Shown here: positions 6,738 to 15,066 of the stretch, piece after piece
How positions within the stretch are numbered: the first letter of the stretch is position 1
How the letters are laid out: every line of letters begins with the position of its first letter
Assembly (NCBI GenBank): GCA_050299335.1
Contig: JBNKVT010000058.1
Span: forward strand, 1-62,501
Length of the DNA: 62,501 nucleotides
From: JBNKVT01 sp050299335
Lineage (GTDB): Bacteria; Pseudomonadota; Alphaproteobacteria; Rhodobacterales; Rhodobacteraceae
Direction: 5' to 3'
Program-made: the position numbers and the translations under genes
The notes under the pieces: generated by a model
Databases searched by the model: none
Seen by the model: the letters and a program-made list of their open reading frames with translations, nothing else
Told to the model about the DNA's origin: nothing

Positions 6738-8162
6738 CTATTGTGACGCCGCGTTGGCCTCTTCCTCGGTGGCCTGCTGACCGTTGGCCCAGAAGCCGTC
6801 ATACTCTTCGCCCGAGGCGTAGATCATCTTGCCGCGGCCCTGGCGCTGGCCCTTCGAGAAGAAACCCTCGTAGCGGTCGCCATTGGGATAGACAGCAACC
6901 CCTTCGCCATCGATCTCGCCCGCCGCCCAGCTCCCGGTATAGGTGAAGCCGTCGGCCATGGTGATCTTGCCCTCGCCGTCGCGCTGACCGGAGACGAAAG
7001 TGCCTTCGTAGACGGTGCCGTCGGCATAGGTCGCCGTGCCCTCGCCGTCACGGAGGCCGTCCTTCCATTCGCCGGTATAGGTGAAGCCGTCCTGGTAGGT
7101 CATGGTGCCGATACCATGGTTGCGGGCGTTCTTGAACTCGCCCTCGTAGACCAGTCCGTTGTCGTAGCGCGCGATGCCCTTGCCCTCGATCACGCCATTG
7201 ACCCATTCGCCTTCATAGGACGAGCCGTCGGCATAGGTGATCTTGCCGGTGCCGTGGGGCGCGTCGTTGACGAACGCGCCTTCATAGACCGAGCCGTCGG
7301 GATAGTTGACCACGCCAGAGCCCTCGATACGGCCCTCGACCCAGTCGCCGTCGTATTTGTACCCGTCCTTGCCGGTCAGAACGCCCTGCCCGTGCCGCTG
7401 GTCGCCCTTGAAGGCACCGACATAGACATCGCCCGAAGCATAGGTCGCCGTGCCCTGCCCCTCGCGCTGGCCGTTGACCAGCGTGCCCTCGTATTTGTCG
7501 CCATTGGCCTGGATCAGCACGCCGGTGCCGTTGATCTGGCCGTCCTTCCATTCGCCGGTATAGGTCAGCCCGTCGGGCATGGTCAGCGTGCCGGTGCCCT
7601 CGCGGACCCCGGCGACGATGTCGCCCTCATAGACGGCGCCGTCGGGATAGGTGATCGTACCGGCACCCTGCTTGACGCCCTCGACCCAGTCACCGTCATA
7701 GCGATAGCCGTTGGGCGAGGTCATCACCCCGGTGCCGTGATGCACCGCGTTCTGGAACTGGCCTTCGTAGCGGACGCCGTTGGCATATTCGGCCACACCC
7801 TGGCCACCGATCTTGCCGTCGACCCAGTCACCCTCATAGGTCCCGCCATCGGAGAAGACGATCTTGCCGGTGCCTTCCGGTTTGCCGTTGACGAAGGTGC
7901 CGGTATAGATCGAGCCGTTGGGGAATTTCGCCGTCCCCTCGCCCTCGATCCGGCCTTCGACCCACTGGCCCTCGTATTCATAGCCGTTCGGCAATGTGTA
8001 GCGGCCCTGGCCGTGTTGCTTTCCGTCCAGAAATTCGCCGGTATAGACGCCACCGGTATCGTACTGTTTTGTCTGAACTTCCTGCGCCCCGGCCTCTGCG
8101 GTGACGAGTGCGGTGATGGCAGCAGCAGCCATCAGTCCCTTGCGGATCGATTGTGTTTTCAA
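6738..8162 (-). CDS. Secreted MORN-repeat protein
   Basis: A 474-residue protein. A signal peptide (MKTQSIRKGLMAAAAITALV, cleaved near AGA-QEV) leads to the periplasm or outside. The rest is an uninterrupted solenoid of 18 MORN repeats, each exactly 23 residues on a Y-x-G-x-W/F...G-x-G pattern, plus a partial nineteenth and a short acidic tail. Units 1-10 line up with units 10-19 at an offset of nine (for example WVEGRIEGEG in unit 2 and WVEGRIEGSG in unit 11), so the array looks like a tandem doubling of a nine-unit block. MORN arrays usually bind lipids or act as scaffolds; the role here is unknown. Confidence 0.88.
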   Translation of the reverse strand: MKTQSIRKGLMAAAAITALVTAEAGAQEVQTKQYDTGGVYTGEFLDGKQHGQGRYTLPNGYEYEGQWVEGRIEGEGTAKFPNGSIYTGTFVNGKPEGTGKIVFSDGGTYEGDWVDGKIGGQGVAEYANGVRYEGQFQNAVHHGTGVMTSPNGYRYDGDWVEGVKQGAGTITYPDGAVYEGDIVAGVREGTGTLTMPDGLTYTGEWKDGQINGTGVLIQANGDKYEGTLVNGQREGQGTATYASGDVYVGAFKGDQRHGQGVLTGKDGYKYDGDWVEGRIEGSGVVNYPDGSVYEGAFVNDAPHGTGKITYADGSSYEGEWVNGVIEGKGIARYDNGLVYEGEFKNARNHGIGTMTYQDGFTYTGEWKDGLRDGEGTATYADGTVYEGTFVSGQRDGEGKITMADGFTYTGSWAAGEIDGEGVAVYPNGDRYEGFFSKGQRQGRGKMIYASGEEYDGFWANGQQATEEEANAASQ

Positions 8163-8408
8163 CTCTTCCTCACATGCGCACCCAGTCGCACGCGCCTCTA
8201 CTCAAGTGGCCCTTGTCCCCACCTTCTGCGGGTTTTGCAGGGATGTTATGTGCTACATACATGCCTGACAACGCTTATTATCTCCCAATGTGACTATCTG
8301 ATGGCACTTTTGGTGCAAATACCACACGGGGCCTGGGGGCCGTTTGGTCTTGCCCGTCCGGCCCCGTCCGCTATACCCGCGAGTTGACCTAACCCAGCGG
8401 AGCGGGCA

Positions 8409-10073
8409 ATGCCAGAACGATTTCGCCTCACTCTCGCCCAGTTGAACCCGACGCTCGGCGATCTGGCGGGCAATGCCGACAAGGCTTTCGCCGCGTGGGA
8501 GGCGGGGCGCGGGGCTGGCTCGGATTTCGTTGGACTGCCCGAGATGTTCCTCATCGGCTACCAGCCGCAGGATCTGGTCATGAAGCCCGCCTTCGTGGCC
8601 GATGCGCGGTCCTATATCGACATCCTGGCCGCCCAGACCGCCAAGGGCCCGGCTTTGGGAATCGGGGCGCCGCTGGTCGAAAATGGCAAGCTTTTCAATG
8701 CCTACTTCGTTTTGAAGGGCGGCAGGATCGCAGCGATTTTCCGCAAGCACGAACTGCCGAATTTCAATGTTTTCGACGAGGAGCGCGTCTTCGAGACTGG
8801 CCCCATTTCCGGCCCCGTCGCAATCGGTCCGATGCGCCTCGGCATCCCGATTTGCGAGGACGCCTGGCACAGCGATGTCTGCGAGACGCAAGCCGAGGCC
8901 GGTGCCGAGCTGTTCTTCGTCCCCAACGGCTCGCCCTATTTCCGCGACAAGTTCGACATCCGGATGGCGCATATGGTGGGCCGGGTGGTCGAGAATGATC
9001 TGCCGCTGGTTTACCTCAACATGGTCGGCGGCCAGGACGACCAGGTTTTTGACGGCGGCTCCTTCGTGCTCAATCGTGGCGGAAAACTGGCGGTGCAGCT
9101 GCCTTCCTTCGACGAGGCTATCACCCATGTCGATTTCACCCTCGGCCCGGATGGCTGGGAGGCCGAGCCGGGTGAGCGCATCGCCCATCCGTCGGCCTGG
9201 GAGCAGGATTACCGGGTCTGCGTCGAGGGCTTGCGCGACTATATGGGCAAGCACGGGTTTTCGAAGGTGCTGCTGGGGCTTTCGGGCGGCGTCGACAGCG
9301 CCCTGGTCGCCACCATCGCCGCCGATGCGCTGGGGCCTCAGAATGTGCGCTGCGTCATGCTGCCCTCGGAATACACGTCCCAAATCTCGCTGGAAGACGC
9401 CGCCGCCGTCGCCAAGGCCCTCGGCACAAGCCTCGACACCGTCCCCATCGGTCCGGGCCGCGCGGCGATCACTGACACCCTCGCACCGCTTATTGAAGGC
9501 ACCGAACCCGGCATTGCCGAAGAAAACATCCAGTCCCGCCTGCGCGGGCTGCTCTTGATGGCCATCTCCAACAAATTCGGAGAGATGCTGCTCACCACCG
9601 GCAACAAGTCAGAGGTCGCGGTTGGCTACGCGACGATCTACGGCGACATGGCCGGGGGCTACAATCCGATCAAGGATATGCTGAAGACGCGCGTCTTCGA
9701 GACCTGCCGCTGGCGCAACGCCAACCACCGGGCATGGATGAAGGGCCCCGAAGGTACGGTCATCCCGCCTCGCGTCATCGACAAGCCCCCCTCGGCCGAG
9801 CTGCGTGCCGACCAGAAGGACGAGGACAGCCTGCCGCCCTACGAGGTCCTCGACGGCATAATCGAGATGCTGGTCGAAAAGGATGCCTCGGTCGCCGACT
9901 GCGTCGCGGCAGGCTATGACCGCGAGACGGTTAAGAAGGTCGAACAGCTCGTCTACATCAGCGAACACAAACGCTTCCAGTCCGCCCCCGGCCCCCGCCT
10001 CACCCGCCGCGCCTTCTGGTTGGACCGCCGCTATCCGATCGTGAACAGGTGGCGGGATCCTTCGGGGGGGTGA
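8409..10073 (+). CDS. nadE: Glutamine-dependent NAD+ synthetase
   Basis: A 554-residue two-domain enzyme that makes NAD+ from deamido-NAD+, ATP and glutamine. The N-terminal nitrilase-type glutaminase domain (about 1-260) shows the Glu-Lys-Cys triad context: GLPEMFLIGYQP, FRKHELPNF and GIPICEDAW. The C-terminal synthetase domain carries the pyrophosphatase loop LGLSGGVDSALV. Length is normal for the glutamine-using type. It is transcribed alone, divergent from the MORN gene with 246 bases between. Confidence 0.95.
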   Translation: MPERFRLTLAQLNPTLGDLAGNADKAFAAWEAGRGAGSDFVGLPEMFLIGYQPQDLVMKPAFVADARSYIDILAAQTAKGPALGIGAPLVENGKLFNAYFVLKGGRIAAIFRKHELPNFNVFDEERVFETGPISGPVAIGPMRLGIPICEDAWHSDVCETQAEAGAELFFVPNGSPYFRDKFDIRMAHMVGRVVENDLPLVYLNMVGGQDDQVFDGGSFVLNRGGKLAVQLPSFDEAITHVDFTLGPDGWEAEPGERIAHPSAWEQDYRVCVEGLRDYMGKHGFSKVLLGLSGGVDSALVATIAADALGPQNVRCVMLPSEYTSQISLEDAAAVAKALGTSLDTVPIGPGRAAITDTLAPLIEGTEPGIAEENIQSRLRGLLLMAISNKFGEMLLTTGNKSEVAVGYATIYGDMAGGYNPIKDMLKTRVFETCRWRNANHRAWMKGPEGTVIPPRVIDKPPSAELRADQKDEDSLPPYEVLDGIIEMLVEKDASVADCVAAGYDRETVKKVEQLVYISEHKRFQSAPGPRLTRRAFWLDRRYPIVNRWRDPSGG

Positions 10074-10150
10074 GGGTTGGGAGAAAGGCAGAGCTTCCGC
10101 CTGATCCTGGCAACGCGGCAGATTGCAAAATCGTGCTCTCCCGGATCGCC

Positions 10151-10786
10151 TCACCAGAACTTCCACCACGCCTTTCGGGGTATCTGAAACCTCATGATCG
10201 GGATGTCCACGGGGTCAACCACCCATTGCTCGAACTGTCCCTCGAACTGAAAGCCAAGGTTCGCAAGCAGTGCTTCTTCCGCCAGATCGAGCGGATGAAA
10301 TGGCAGCGGGTATTCTTCTTCATCCCCGAGCGCACGAGACCCGTCCCAGAAAGGCGCCTCAAAGGGCAGCTTGCCACCAATATCCTCCAGAATGCCGCTG
10401 TCGGGTGAAAGACTGAGCGCACGCACCAGCTTTCCCTGTTGCCAAATTGCGAAAGCAAACCAGTCGACGACGGAATGCGTGGCGTGAACATAGGCGGTCG
10501 ATCCAATTTCCGGATCGTGCCAGCGCGCATCGATGCGGGAAAGGAAATCCACCCCGAGTTCGTGATGGGCAATGATCTTGAGGTCGCCGTAATCTCCGAC
10601 GAACACTTCGTTGTCACCCGGATTCAGATAGCTGAGATCGCCATCCTCCTGTTCCTGCAACTGGGCCCCGGGCAGCAAGCGCTTGGCGAGATGCAAGGAG
10701 GCGGCGCGATCAAGCTTGGGATCGCCTCCCAGAATTGCCTTTGGGTCCCCATCGAAATATGCAGCGAACCACGCCTTTGCCCCCAT
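10151..10786 (-). CDS. Uncharacterised protein, possibly DUF6928-like
   Basis: A 211-residue soluble protein. The start MGAKAWFAAYFDGDPKAIL, followed by a regular alpha/beta pattern, reminds me of the DUF6928 family; I am not certain. There is no signal peptide or membrane segment. His-rich spots (KIIAHHELGVDF, ATHSVVDWFAF) and a conserved-looking DGSRALGDEEEYPLPFHPLDLAEEAL stand out. The C-terminus ends in aromatic and basic residues (KAWWKFW). It is convergent with nadE and stands alone. No function can be assigned. Confidence 0.6.
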   Translation of the reverse strand: MGAKAWFAAYFDGDPKAILGGDPKLDRAASLHLAKRLLPGAQLQEQEDGDLSYLNPGDNEVFVGDYGDLKIIAHHELGVDFLSRIDARWHDPEIGSTAYVHATHSVVDWFAFAIWQQGKLVRALSLSPDSGILEDIGGKLPFEAPFWDGSRALGDEEEYPLPFHPLDLAEEALLANLGFQFEGQFEQWVVDPVDIPIMRFQIPRKAWWKFW

Positions 10787-10920
10787 TGGTGACGCTCCAT
10801 GAGAATCTGAAGTTCCGGTTTTTCAAAGCCGATCCTCGTCGATAGCACATCATCATTCAAGTCAGGCTCCTGACGGATCGGTGCGCGTTTAAATCAAGCC
10901 CTGCTCGAAGATTCTCCCTG

Positions 10921-10946
10921 GATGCGTGCAAAAGTCCGCACGCATC
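10921..10946. repeat. Perfect 9-base stem-loop
   Basis: GATGCGTGC, an 8-base loop, GCACGCATC. It lies in the gap between the unknown gene and the SRPBCC gene. There is no following T run, so a terminator role is not clear. Confidence 0.5.
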
Positions 10947-10972
10947 TCGCCACATGATGCCTGACCGTCACG

Positions 10973-11002
10973 AAATTTTCATCGCAACGCCCGTGAAAAT
11001 TT
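10973..11002. promoter_or_regulatory. AT-rich inverted repeat upstream of the SRPBCC gene
   Basis: AAATTTTCA, 12 bases, TGAAAATTT. The repeat is 54 bases before the SRPBCC start in otherwise GC-rich DNA, so it may be an operator. CTGAC/GTCAG just outside extends the symmetry. Confidence 0.35.
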
Positions 11003-11056
11003 GTCAGAAACAGCGCAACCCATCCGCCTGACCCAGTGTCCCTGACCGAGGCACCC

Positions 11057-11503
11057 ATGGCCTATGTCGACCTTTCGCTCTTCATCGCCGCCCCTGTCGA
11101 AACCGTCTTCGACGCTATCGCCCATCCCGAGAATTTCGAACGCGTCGCCCCACAGCTGAAGCGTATCGAGTTTCTCTCCGAGACCCGCCGCGGCACCGGC
11201 ACAAGCTTTCGCGAGACACGGGTGATGAAGGGGCGTGAGACGGTGACCCAGCTCGAGATCACCGAATACGCCGAAAACGACCGCGTCCGCATGGTCACCG
11301 ATAGCCATGGCACGGTCTGGGACACGCTCTTTACCGTCGCCCCAGACGGCGATGGTACCCGCCTGACCCTGTCAATGGACGCCCGACCGCACGTCTGGTC
11401 GCAGAAACTCATGGTCCCGCTGATCCGCAAGATGGTCGCGCGCGCCGTCGAGGACGACATGCAAGGCGTGAAGTCATGGTGCGAAGGCCGCGCACAGACC
11501 TGA
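11057..11503 (+). CDS. SRPBCC-family protein
   Basis: A 148-residue soluble protein of the START/Bet v1-like SRPBCC fold, which forms a hydrophobic ligand cavity. It has the family opening (YVDLSLFIAAPVETVFDAIAHPENF) and the strand pattern through ITEYAENDRVRMV and GTRLTLSMDA, closing with a long C-terminal helix. The ATG at 11057 has GAGG seven bases upstream and is preferred over a GTG 21 bases earlier. The ligand is unknown. Its 3' end faces the subtilase gene. Confidence 0.75.
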   Translation: MAYVDLSLFIAAPVETVFDAIAHPENFERVAPQLKRIEFLSETRRGTGTSFRETRVMKGRETVTQLEITEYAENDRVRMVTDSHGTVWDTLFTVAPDGDGTRLTLSMDARPHVWSQKLMVPLIRKMVARAVEDDMQGVKSWCEGRAQT

Positions 11504-11555
11504 AGAAAGCAACCAGATTGGTTCCCCGGGCGATCGCCCCCTCCCTCCTTCTTAC

Positions 11556-11594
11556 AAGTACTCCGGGGGGGTGCGGGGGGCGGAGCCCCCCCCC
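11556..11594 (-). terminator. GC-rich 3' hairpin repeat after the subtilase
   Basis: GGGGGGC, GGA loop, GCCCCCC (11575-11591) next to GTACTCCGGGGG. Read on the minus strand it lies about 35 bases past the subtilase stop and matches the element after fabG at 14747-14790. It is probably a transcription end shared by the two converging genes. Confidence 0.55.
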
Positions 11595-11627
11595 AGTCGT
11601 CCCGCGAAGCGGGGCGAAAGACCTCCC

Positions 11628-12827
11628 TTACATCCCTGCCCCGGCCGGCGCCCGGACCAGCCCGTCGCCACGATCCGCGATATCGACCCCGGCAGCGAAC
11701 ACATCTGTCACGCAAGCTGTCCTCAGCCGCGCCACCACCGCATCGGCGTTGACCGGGATCCCGGCATTCCTCAGCGTCTGCCACCACAGGGCCGCAACCC
11801 CGGCCACATGCGGACAGGCCATCGAGGTGCCGCGCAGCGACTTCAGCCCGCCATCGGTCCAGGCCGAGATCACGTTCACACCGGGGGCCGAGACAACCGG
11901 ATTGGTGTTGGAGAAATCCGCGATTGTCAGGCCGGCAGCGCCCTCGCCAGCCGCCCCCACCGACACGATCCCCCGTGCCGCCGCAGGCAGCGACGCCGAA
12001 ACCTCGAAATCCGGATGCTCGTCACGGCGGCTCTCGTTGCCCGAGGCCGCGACCACCACCGTGCCGCCATTGAACGCCGCCCGCGCCGCGATCACCGCCA
12101 TCAGCGCGTCGAACATGCGCAGGTTCTCGCGATACGCCTCCAGCGCCACCGAGGTTGCCAGCAGCACAGGGAAGTTATCCGCGACCAGCCGCTCGACCAG
12201 CCCCGGGAAGTCAAACCCCAGCGACATCGAGATCACCTGCGCGTTCTCCGACGAGGCCCACTGGATCGCGTCGAACAGCATCTCCGACCCGCCCGACCCG
12301 TCATTGCCGAGCACCTTCCCGATCAACGCCTCGGTCACGCCGCGCGCCACCCCGATCCGCGTGCCTCCGACATCGCGCCCGAACACCGTCCCGGCACAAT
12401 GGGTGCCGTGGCCGTTCTGGTCGCCGTCCCCGTCGCCGGAAAAATCCCGCTGGGTCAGGTTCACCCCGGCAAAGGCCGCATGATCGGCCTTGATCCCGGT
12501 ATCGAGCACCGCCACCTTCACCCCAGCCCCATCCGCCGGACTGGTATCGGCCCCGACGGCCGTGACCCCCCAGGTCGGTGCCCCCGCCGCTGTGCCTTCG
12601 CCGTCAAACGGCTCGATCAGTTTCGTCGGCATCGACCGCGCGATCCCCAGAACGCTCGGGTCGCGGGCCGCGTCGCGCCGGTCGGCGGCGCTCAGTTCGG
12701 CAACACTCACCTCAGGCTCGGGCGGCGCAGCCGCTGCGACCCCTGGTCCGAATCCTTCCAGAAGCAGATCGCGCCCCATTGAACGGCGCGGGAAACCGCG
12801 GTCCTTCAGAATGATGAATTTTTCCAT
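11628..12827 (-). CDS. Subtilisin-like S8 serine protease
   Basis: A 399-residue subtilase. The catalytic triad is clear: Asp109 in VAVLDTGIKADHAAF, His140 in NGHGTHCAGTVFG and Ser335 in GTSMACPHVAG; Asn264 (ASGNES) forms the oxyanion hole. About 100 residues precede the catalytic domain, but no hydrophobic signal peptide is visible, so it may act inside the cell or leave by another route. The ATG at 12827 follows GGGGGA; an upstream in-frame ATG gives an Arg-rich segment without homology-like character. It is divergent from fabD. The substrate is unknown. Confidence 0.88.
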   Translation of the reverse strand: MEKFIILKDRGFPRRSMGRDLLLEGFGPGVAAAAPPEPEVSVAELSAADRRDAARDPSVLGIARSMPTKLIEPFDGEGTAAGAPTWGVTAVGADTSPADGAGVKVAVLDTGIKADHAAFAGVNLTQRDFSGDGDGDQNGHGTHCAGTVFGRDVGGTRIGVARGVTEALIGKVLGNDGSGGSEMLFDAIQWASSENAQVISMSLGFDFPGLVERLVADNFPVLLATSVALEAYRENLRMFDALMAVIAARAAFNGGTVVVAASGNESRRDEHPDFEVSASLPAAARGIVSVGAAGEGAAGLTIADFSNTNPVVSAPGVNVISAWTDGGLKSLRGTSMACPHVAGVAALWWQTLRNAGIPVNADAVVARLRTACVTDVFAAGVDIADRGDGLVRAPAGAGM

Positions 12828-13025
12828 GATATCCCCCAAATCTCTGTTGAATGCCCGGGGCGCTGTTCTCTGCCACCGGACCGCAGGCCAGACCATAGCG
12901 CCCTTTCCCCTGCCCCGACTGTGACATTTTCTACCCTGACGCGAATCCCTTCGCCACCGCTCCGGGTCTGGACGCCGCTACGTCCGGCAGCTACATCGGC
13001 AGGCAACGAACAGGGAGCCACGCCG

Positions 13026-13973
13026 ATGACACACGCATTCATCTTCCCCGGCCAGGGCGCGCAGGCCGTCGGCATGGGCCGCGACCTCGCCGAGGCCTAC
13101 CCGGCGGCGAAAGCCGTCTTCGATGAGGTCGATGAGGCGCTTGGCGAGCGCCTCTCCGATCTCATCTGGAACGGCCCCATCGAGGACCTCACCCTGACCG
13201 CCAACGCCCAACCGGCCCTGATGGCCACATCGCTGGCCGGAATGGCGACGCTGAAAGCCGAAGGGGTCGATGTTGCCTCGGCGGCCTACGTCGCCGGCCA
13301 TTCGCTGGGCGAATATTCTGCCCTCTGCGCCGCAGGGGCGCTGAGCCTCGCCGACACCGCCCGCCTTCTGCGCCTGAGGGGCCGCGCCATGCAGGAGGCC
13401 GTCCCGGTCGGCAAGGGTGCCATGGCTGCCATCCTCGGCCTCGACCTCGCCGCCGCGCAAGAAATCGCCGCCGCCGCGATCGGCGGCATCTGTGCGGCCG
13501 CCAATGACAACGACCCCGGCCAGGTGGTCATTTCCGGCGACAAGGCCGCCGTCGAAATGGCCGCCGAGCTGGCCAAGGAGAAGGGGGCCAAACGTGCCCT
13601 GATGCTGCCCGTCTCCGCCCCCTTCCACTGCGCCCTGATGGCCCCTGCCGCCGAGGCGATGCGGGAGGCGCTGGCCGATGTCACCATCGCCGATCCCGTC
13701 CCGCCGCTGGTCTGCAATGTCCGCGCCGAGGCTGTCGCGTCCGGGGAGGAAATCCGTTCCCTCCTCGTCGACCAGATCACCGGTGCCGTACGTTGGCGCG
13801 AAAGTGTCGCCTGGATGGCCGCGCAAGGGGTGACCCGCTTTGTCGAGGTCGGTGCCGGTAAGGCGCTGTCGGGCATGGTCCGACGCATCGAGCGCGAGGC
13901 AGGAACGCTCGCCCTCAACAGCGCCGAAGACGTGAAAACCGTTGCTACAGAATTGCTTGCAGGAGAAAGCTGA
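13026..13973 (+). CDS. fabD: Malonyl-CoA:ACP transacylase
   Basis: A 315-residue enzyme that moves malonyl from CoA to acyl carrier protein for fatty acid synthesis. Motifs: FIFPGQGAQAVGMG at the start, the nucleophile elbow AGHSLGEYSALCAAG and the His context PVSAPFHCALM. The ATG at 13026 is chosen for its GGGAG and normal length; the frame remains open 105 bases upstream. Its TGA overlaps the fabG ATG by one base. Confidence 0.95.
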   Translation: MTHAFIFPGQGAQAVGMGRDLAEAYPAAKAVFDEVDEALGERLSDLIWNGPIEDLTLTANAQPALMATSLAGMATLKAEGVDVASAAYVAGHSLGEYSALCAAGALSLADTARLLRLRGRAMQEAVPVGKGAMAAILGLDLAAAQEIAAAAIGGICAAANDNDPGQVVISGDKAAVEMAAELAKEKGAKRALMLPVSAPFHCALMAPAAEAMREALADVTIADPVPPLVCNVRAEAVASGEEIRSLLVDQITGAVRWRESVAWMAAQGVTRFVEVGAGKALSGMVRRIEREAGTLALNSAEDVKTVATELLAGES

Positions 13974-14710
13974 TGTTCGATCTCACCGGAAAATCCGCCC
14001 TCGTCACCGGCGCCTCGGGCGGTATCGGCGGTGCCATCGCCAAGGCCCTGCACGCCGCCGGGGCCACAGTCGCCCTCTCCGGCACCCGCACCGATCCCCT
14101 GAACGCCTTGGCGGGCGAGTTGGGCGACCGCACCCATGTCCTGCCCTGCAACCTCGCCGACCGTGAGGCTGTCACTGAGCTGCCGAAACAGGCCGCCGAG
14201 GCGATGGGATCGGTCGATATCCTCGTCAACAACGCCGGCCTCACCCGCGACAACCTCTTCATGCGCATGTCGGACGAGGAATGGGACCAGGTGATCGAGA
14301 TCAACCTGACCTCGACCATGCGGCTGTCGCGCGCCGTCCTCCGCGGCATGATGAAGGCCCGTTGGGGGCGGATCGTGAATATCTCCTCCATCGTAGGGGT
14401 CACGGGCAATCCGGGGCAAGGCAACTATGCCGCCTCGAAGGCCGGGGTCATCGGCATGTCGAAATCGCTGGCAGCTGAGGTCGCGTCGCGGGGGATCACC
14501 GTCAATTGCGTGGCACCCGGTTTCATCACCACGGCGATGACGGATGTGCTGTCGGACGACCAGAAGGCGAAGCTGCTCGGCGGGATTCCGGCGGGCCGGA
14601 TGGGGACGGTCGAGGAAATCGCCTCGGCGACGCTGTATCTGGCCTCTGACGAAGCCGGCTACATCACCGGGCAGACCCTGCATGTAAACGGCGGCATGGC
14701 GATGATCTGA
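13973..14710 (+). CDS. fabG: 3-oxoacyl-ACP reductase
   Basis: A 245-residue short-chain dehydrogenase that reduces 3-oxoacyl-ACP with NADPH. It shows the cofactor motif TGASGGIGGAIAKAL, NNAGLTRDN, the Ser-Tyr-Lys set (ISSIVGVTGNPGQGNYAASKAG) and the C-terminal SDEAGYITGQTLHVNGGMAM. It is translationally coupled to fabD (TGATG). The usual next gene, acpP, is not here; the gene is followed instead by hairpin repeats and converging genes. Confidence 0.95.
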   Translation: MFDLTGKSALVTGASGGIGGAIAKALHAAGATVALSGTRTDPLNALAGELGDRTHVLPCNLADREAVTELPKQAAEAMGSVDILVNNAGLTRDNLFMRMSDEEWDQVIEINLTSTMRLSRAVLRGMMKARWGRIVNISSIVGVTGNPGQGNYAASKAGVIGMSKSLAAEVASRGITVNCVAPGFITTAMTDVLSDDQKAKLLGGIPAGRMGTVEEIASATLYLASDEAGYITGQTLHVNGGMAMI

Positions 14711-14746
14711 GACCAGCCGTCTGCGCGCGGTATGGTAACCTCGCAA

Positions 14747-14790
14747 GGGGCTCTGCCCCCGATTGCCTGCGGCAATCTCCCCCGGAGTAT
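14747..14790 (+). terminator. Paired hairpins after fabG
   Basis: GGGGC-TCT-GCCCC (14747-14759) is followed by GATTGCC-TGC-GGCAATC (14761-14777) and CCCCCGGAGTATTTT. It begins 37 bases after the fabG stop. The outer parts match the element after the subtilase at 11556-11594 in the same orientation relative to the upstream gene. It is a likely transcription end and a recurring 3' element. Confidence 0.6.
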
Positions 14791-14918
14791 TTTGACGAAG
14801 AAGAAGGCTGGGAGGCTTTCGCTTCCTGCAGCGTTTCGAGAAAGCCTCGTTGGTCCCACGTCGCTTTTCGAGATCGAGGCCGGGCCGAAAGGCTGAGAAT
14901 GGCTATTCGGTTTTAACG

Positions 14919-15039
14919 TTGGCGATCGCGCATCGCTCGCCAATAGAGCCCGTGGCGCAGCCACGGCGAGCGGGCCCAACGGGAGCCGAGGCCCGAAGGG
15001 CCGAGAGCGACGGGCGGGAGCGCTGCCTTTGGGAAAGGC
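14919..15039. repeat. Cluster of four GC-rich hairpins between converging genes
   Basis: In sequence: TTGGCGATCG pairing with CGCTCGCCAA (14919-14943), CGTGGC-GCA-GCCACG (14951-14965), GGCCC-GAA-GGGCC (14990-15002) and GCCTTT-GGG-AAAGGC (15025-15039). With the fabG terminator this fills the 356-base gap between fabG and the sseB-like gene. No gene is seen there. It is probably a REP-like cluster, perhaps acting as a two-way terminator. Confidence 0.55.
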
Positions 15040-15066
15040 GGGGGCCTCGGTGCGGAGAGCCGGATT

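Noticed and set aside
7116..8387. A 423-codon open frame antisense to the MORN gene
   Set aside because: It is a shadow of a repetitive GC-rich gene; the peptide is periodic only because the MORN repeats are, and it has no ribosome site.
14835..14880. AGCGTTTCGAGAAAG as a fifth MITE-like copy
   Set aside because: Only one end-like sequence is present; no matching inverted end occurs within 150 bases.
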